In this document: in pieces, positions 60,843-64,000 of the stretch | How the letters are laid out: every line of letters starts with the position of its first letter | How positions within the stretch are numbered: the stretch's first letter is position 1 | Assembly: GCF_020614375.1 (NCBI RefSeq) | Contig: NZ_CP085331.1 | Coordinates: 1 to 64,000, forward strand | From: Haladaptatus salinisoli | GTDB taxonomy: Archaea; Halobacteriota; Halobacteria; Halobacteriales; Haladaptataceae | DNA length: 64,000 nucleotides | Reading direction: 5' to 3' | Translations under genes and position numbers: made by a program | The notes under the pieces: generated by a model | The model's input: the letters and a program-made list of their open reading frames with translations, nothing else | Database searches by the model: none | Told to the model about the DNA's origin: nothing

Positions 60843-63800
60843 TGACGACCGAAATCAGCGAACTCACCGAACGACTCCGGCAGAACCGCAAGCGAAAGAA
60901 GATTAGCGACGTTGAAGCGTTCGAACTCGGGGAGAAAGAACGCGGTATCATCGACCGAGAGAGCGAGCAACTCGATAAACCCGTCTACAAGGTCCGTCCG
61001 TATCGCGGTGAAGGAGGGGTTCGCGAGGCGATTACCCTGTTGAATGGGATGCACGAGACGGCTGGGAGCCCTGAGACACACGCGTTCGAGATCGTGTATG
61101 ATGAGGAGATCCTCGACTTCCGGTTCGTTCCCGGGAGCGGTATCATCGGGAAGAACCTTCGCGACCAGTTGTTCGAGGACTACCCTGACTCGACTGTTGA
61201 ACAACTCCCCGAGGCGTTTCCGGCGTGGGACGAAGACGAGTACGTCGCCGGAGCCCGGATGCATTTCTTCAAAAGCACCGAGTACCCGATCCGGCACATC
61301 GATATCGACGGGTTCGGTGACGAAGATGGTGGTCGGAGGAACGTCCGGGACCCGTTCAAGAACATTCTGACGAAGGTCACCGGCGGGAGTACTGACGTGA
61401 TGCTGCAGGTCGTCTTTCGACCTTCCCAACAGGGGTTCCGGTACCGCGGGAAGATGGCCAAAGTCGCTGACCGAATGCGAGCGCCGAACACACGTCTCTT
61501 GACCGATTACCCCGCGACGGACGTCGAGAAACAAGCTGCGGATATCATCGAGAACCAGCAGAATGAGTCGATGTATGAGATTGAGATTCGCGTTGTCGCG
61601 GCTTCAAGCACGAAAGAGGCGGCTGAAGGCCGGGTTCACTCAGTCGTGCACGCGCTCGACGAGTTCTACGAGAGTCACAATCGACAGGGATTCTACGGGA
61701 CGCCGGTCGGAGATACCACGTTCAAGTCCGCTCGGAGCGACATGCATTCGTTCCTGTCGGCGTCGGCGAGTCGGTCGTTCGAGGACTACACATCGATGAA
61801 ATGCACAGCATCAGAACTGGCGGGTGTCGTCCATCTCTCCGGCGACGTCAACAACCCACACATCGATTACTCCGAGTCGCGGGCGGGGATTCCCGTCCCG
61901 ATCGGGACGCCACGCTTTGACTTCGCCCGTGCAGGGTTAGACGAGACGGCCACGCCATTAGAGCGGCAAGTCGCGATGTTCAACGCGAGCGCCGCCGGAA
62001 AACCGTACTGGATCGGTACCGGTGCACGGAAAGGTACCGAAGCGGGGATTCACGAGGATGTGTTCAAGCGCCACGTATTCGTCCCCGGGTCGACAGGATA
62101 CGGGAAGACAACGCTGCTAAAGAATCTTTTCCGGCAGATGATGGACCGCGGTGTCGGTGGGATGTTCTACGATCCGAAGGGTGACGATGCCGAAGACGTC
62201 GTTTCACTCATTCCCGAGGGACGCGAGGACGACGTGATCTACATCGAACTTGGAGGGAACCGCGACAAACAGGTCGGTTTCAACTTCCTCGAAGTCCCGT
62301 CGAGTGCCGACCCGGACACGCCAGCGTACAAAGAGGCGGTCGAAGCACTGGCCGACGACCTAGAGGCGCTCATATCCCTCGCTGGTGGTGAAGAGGACTA
62401 CTGGGGACCACGGATGAAACGAGTCGTCCGGAACATGGTGCGCGGGATGGCAAAAGCGGGCTACGATTGCACGCTGCTCGATATGTACTTCGCGCTCGTC
62501 AGTCAGGAACGCCGCGAGCAGTATGCACAGATGCTCGAGGACGAACGAATTGACTGGATTGTCGAATACGCCCGTGAGCAACTGGCGGACATGGAGGATT
62601 CGGACCTCGAACCCCTGGTTGGACGGCTCCAACAGTGGATCGAGAACCCGATCACTCGCGAACTTGTGTCCTATCCAAAGTCGACGTTCTCCGTCGAGGA
62701 CGCCATCCGAGAGGGGAAAATCATCGTCGTCGAGGACAACACAACCTCCGAGACGGTGGGGACGATGGTCGCAACTGCGTTGATTCGGCGTATCTGGGTG
62801 GCCGTTCGCGAACAGTCACGGATGGGTGAGAAGCCGCCGATGTTCTACTCCATTCTCGACGAGTTTGACAAGATCATCTCGTCTAACTCGAATATCGCCC
62901 GCATTCTGTCGTTGGCACGATCGAAGAATCTCTCCATCATCGGGGCTTGCCAGGACCTGTCGAATCAGTTGGACGGCAAAGAGCAGATCCAGAACGCTAT
63001 TCTCGGTCAGTGTGGGACGATTCTCAATTTCAATCCACAGCGACCGGGAGAGGCACGTCTCATGGCGAAACGCCACAGTGAGGATATCGGCCAACAGGAC
63101 TTGGCCAACCTCGGCAAGTACCAACTCTATATGCGGACGAGCAACGAGCACGGTGAGCCGACGAAGACCTACAAGGTCGGCACGTTCCCTCCGATCGATG
63201 AGGTCGAGGACGTCGCCCGGACAGACGAAGACAGAGAGGCACTCATCGAACGGTCGCTCGAACAGTACGGTGGTGACCGCCGGACGAGCGAGGAACAGAA
63301 GCGTGATTCGAAGTTCTATGACTACGATGGAACTGACGACGACTACGAACTTACGGAAGAACGCGAGACGCTAATCCTCAAAGCAGCCTACGACATTGCA
63401 CTCACTGACGACGAGAACACGGATGGTTACGTCCTCGACGAACTCATCTGGGAACAGGCGAAAGACTGGATGGGATTCGACACGCTCCGCGGCACACAGT
63501 TCTGGGGCATGGTCGACTACATCCCAGACACGCGATTAGACCGAAGCGAACGCGACGGGAACATGTACCTCAAATGTACGCCGGAAGGCCGGGCGTTCTT
63601 CCTCGCAACGGGCGTGTCCTCGACCTCGGGCAAGGGCAACCATCGCGAACTCCTGAAAGACGCCTACGACCCGCTCACCCGTGCTGGATTGGATGTTCGT
63701 CTCCCTATCCAGACGGGAGAGGAAGCCGCCGATGGCATCGCAAAGGTACCGTTCAAGACGACCGTCTCACTTCGGAACGCCGACGAAGTGCGTGCACAGC

Positions 63801-64000
63801 TCGAAGACGAGTATCCTATCTTGTTCGAACTCACCGACGGGGAGGACATCGCCCTCGAATCCGAGTCATCGACTGGCAAAACGCAACCCTCACAGACACT
63901 CGTCAACCTCGGCAAAGCCATCGGGAACGGCCAAAAGTGCATGTTCTTGTGTCGGGAGAAGACAGCAAATACTGTAGAGGGAACACTCACCGATCCGCCA
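60842..64000 (+). CDS. VirD4/TraG-like coupling ATPase, cut by window end
   Basis: At least 1052 residues, still open at the window end. The ATPase core has Walker A PGSTGYGKTT (about 414-423) and a Walker B FYSILDEFDKI with Asp at about 673. Typical coupling-protein residues follow (ILSLARSKNLSIIGACQDLS). The C-terminal region carries winged-helix-like parts (LYMRTSNEHGEPTKTYKVGT onward). Such ATPases bring the DNA-relaxase complex to the transfer channel. The N-terminal 400 residues are not typical, and no membrane helices were seen. HerA/FtsK-like alternatives are possible. Confidence 0.85.
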   Translation, partial: MTTEISELTERLRQNRKRKKISDVEAFELGEKERGIIDRESEQLDKPVYKVRPYRGEGGVREAITLLNGMHETAGSPETHAFEIVYDEEILDFRFVPGSGIIGKNLRDQLFEDYPDSTVEQLPEAFPAWDEDEYVAGARMHFFKSTEYPIRHIDIDGFGDEDGGRRNVRDPFKNILTKVTGGSTDVMLQVVFRPSQQGFRYRGKMAKVADRMRAPNTRLLTDYPATDVEKQAADIIENQQNESMYEIEIRVVAASSTKEAAEGRVHSVVHALDEFYESHNRQGFYGTPVGDTTFKSARSDMHSFLSASASRSFEDYTSMKCTASELAGVVHLSGDVNNPHIDYSESRAGIPVPIGTPRFDFARAGLDETATPLERQVAMFNASAAGKPYWIGTGARKGTEAGIHEDVFKRHVFVPGSTGYGKTTLLKNLFRQMMDRGVGGMFYDPKGDDAEDVVSLIPEGREDDVIYIELGGNRDKQVGFNFLEVPSSADPDTPAYKEAVEALADDLEALISLAGGEEDYWGPRMKRVVRNMVRGMAKAGYDCTLLDMYFALVSQERREQYAQMLEDERIDWIVEYAREQLADMEDSDLEPLVGRLQQWIENPITRELVSYPKSTFSVEDAIREGKIIVVEDNTTSETVGTMVATALIRRIWVAVREQSRMGEKPPMFYSILDEFDKIISSNSNIARILSLARSKNLSIIGACQDLSNQLDGKEQIQNAILGQCGTILNFNPQRPGEARLMAKRHSEDIGQQDLANLGKYQLYMRTSNEHGEPTKTYKVGTFPPIDEVEDVARTDEDREALIERSLEQYGGDRRTSEEQKRDSKFYDYDGTDDDYELTEERETLILKAAYDIALTDDENTDGYVLDELIWEQAKDWMGFDTLRGTQFWGMVDYIPDTRLDRSERDGNMYLKCTPEGRAFFLATGVSSTSGKGNHRELLKDAYDPLTRAGLDVRLPIQTGEEAADGIAKVPFKTTVSLRNADEVRAQLEDEYPILFELTDGEDIALESESSTGKTQPSQTLVNLGKAIGNGQKCMFLCREKTANTVEGTLTDPP

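Noticed and set aside
57723..63990. Many Arg/Ser/Thr-rich frames over the conjugation genes
   Set aside because: Shadows of GC-rich coding sequence; the VirB4 and VirD4 frames have clear motifs.

Overview
The window looks like an accessory replicon, such as a megaplasmid or integrated conjugative element, of a halophilic archaeon (class Halobacteria). The proteins are strongly acidic. Several belong to families that are largely haloarchaeal: HalOD1-type output domains, DUF7344-like winged helices and a DUF8139-like protein. Secreted proteins carry twin-arginine (Tat) signals, and many start codons lack a Shine-Dalgarno site and look leaderless. No rRNA, tRNA, CRISPR array or intact transposase was recognised. 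No Orc1/Cdc6, RepH or relaxase gene is in the window.

Layout. (1) 1-2.9 kb: three repeats resembling origin recognition boxes, a ParA ATPase and a repeat-bearing partner gene, then an AbrB/PIN toxin-antitoxin pair. (2) 3-12.9 kb: small regulators and HalOD1 proteins, a divergent ketol-acid reductoisomerase-like gene between two degenerate direct repeats, a family B DNA polymerase whose exonuclease motifs I could not find, and a second PIN/antitoxin pair. (3) 13.2-15.8 kb: a tightly overlapping minus-strand operon of unknown proteins that includes two very small ORFs. (4) 16-30.5 kb: a likely defence and membrane region. It holds a pentapeptide-repeat ion-channel fusion, a Thoeris-like TIR protein with a membrane partner, a HIT hydrolase, a 1279-residue restriction-modification protein, a winged helix plus PD-(D/E)XK nuclease pair, and a lipoprotein/membrane operon. 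(5) 30.6-48 kb: a mosaic of intact and decayed copies of one cassette (winged-helix regulator, divergent SWIM zinc-finger gene behind a structured RNA leader, SprT-like metalloprotease, small protein), mixed with small membrane proteins, an FAD oxidoreductase and a Tat-exported PQQ-type beta-propeller. (6) 48-53.3 kb: small membrane, zinc-ribbon and cupin proteins. (7) 54.8-64 kb: a conjugation module with a regulator, a VirB2-like small membrane protein, a VirB6-like membrane protein, a VirB4 ATPase and a VirD4/TraG-like ATPase cut by the window end.

The most striking unexplained signal is a pair of non-coding elements at about 35.8-36.5 kb and 53.4-54.4 kb. Each has a left arm of GACAGTC sites, a conserved core followed by GCACCC boxes about 25 bp apart, and a right arm of the same site inverted (GACTGTC). 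Spacing between motifs is nearly identical in the two copies while the sequence between motifs has diverged, which suggests an array of protein-binding sites (origin, centromere or transfer locus). A second candidate is a roughly 68-nt three-stem RNA leader conserved before both SWIM genes.

As a working picture, ParA and its partner would handle segregation, the VirB/VirD4 genes transfer, and the TIR, restriction and toxin-antitoxin genes defence or maintenance. The many paralogous HTH genes with their own palindromic operators suggest repeated turnover of a regulatory cassette.
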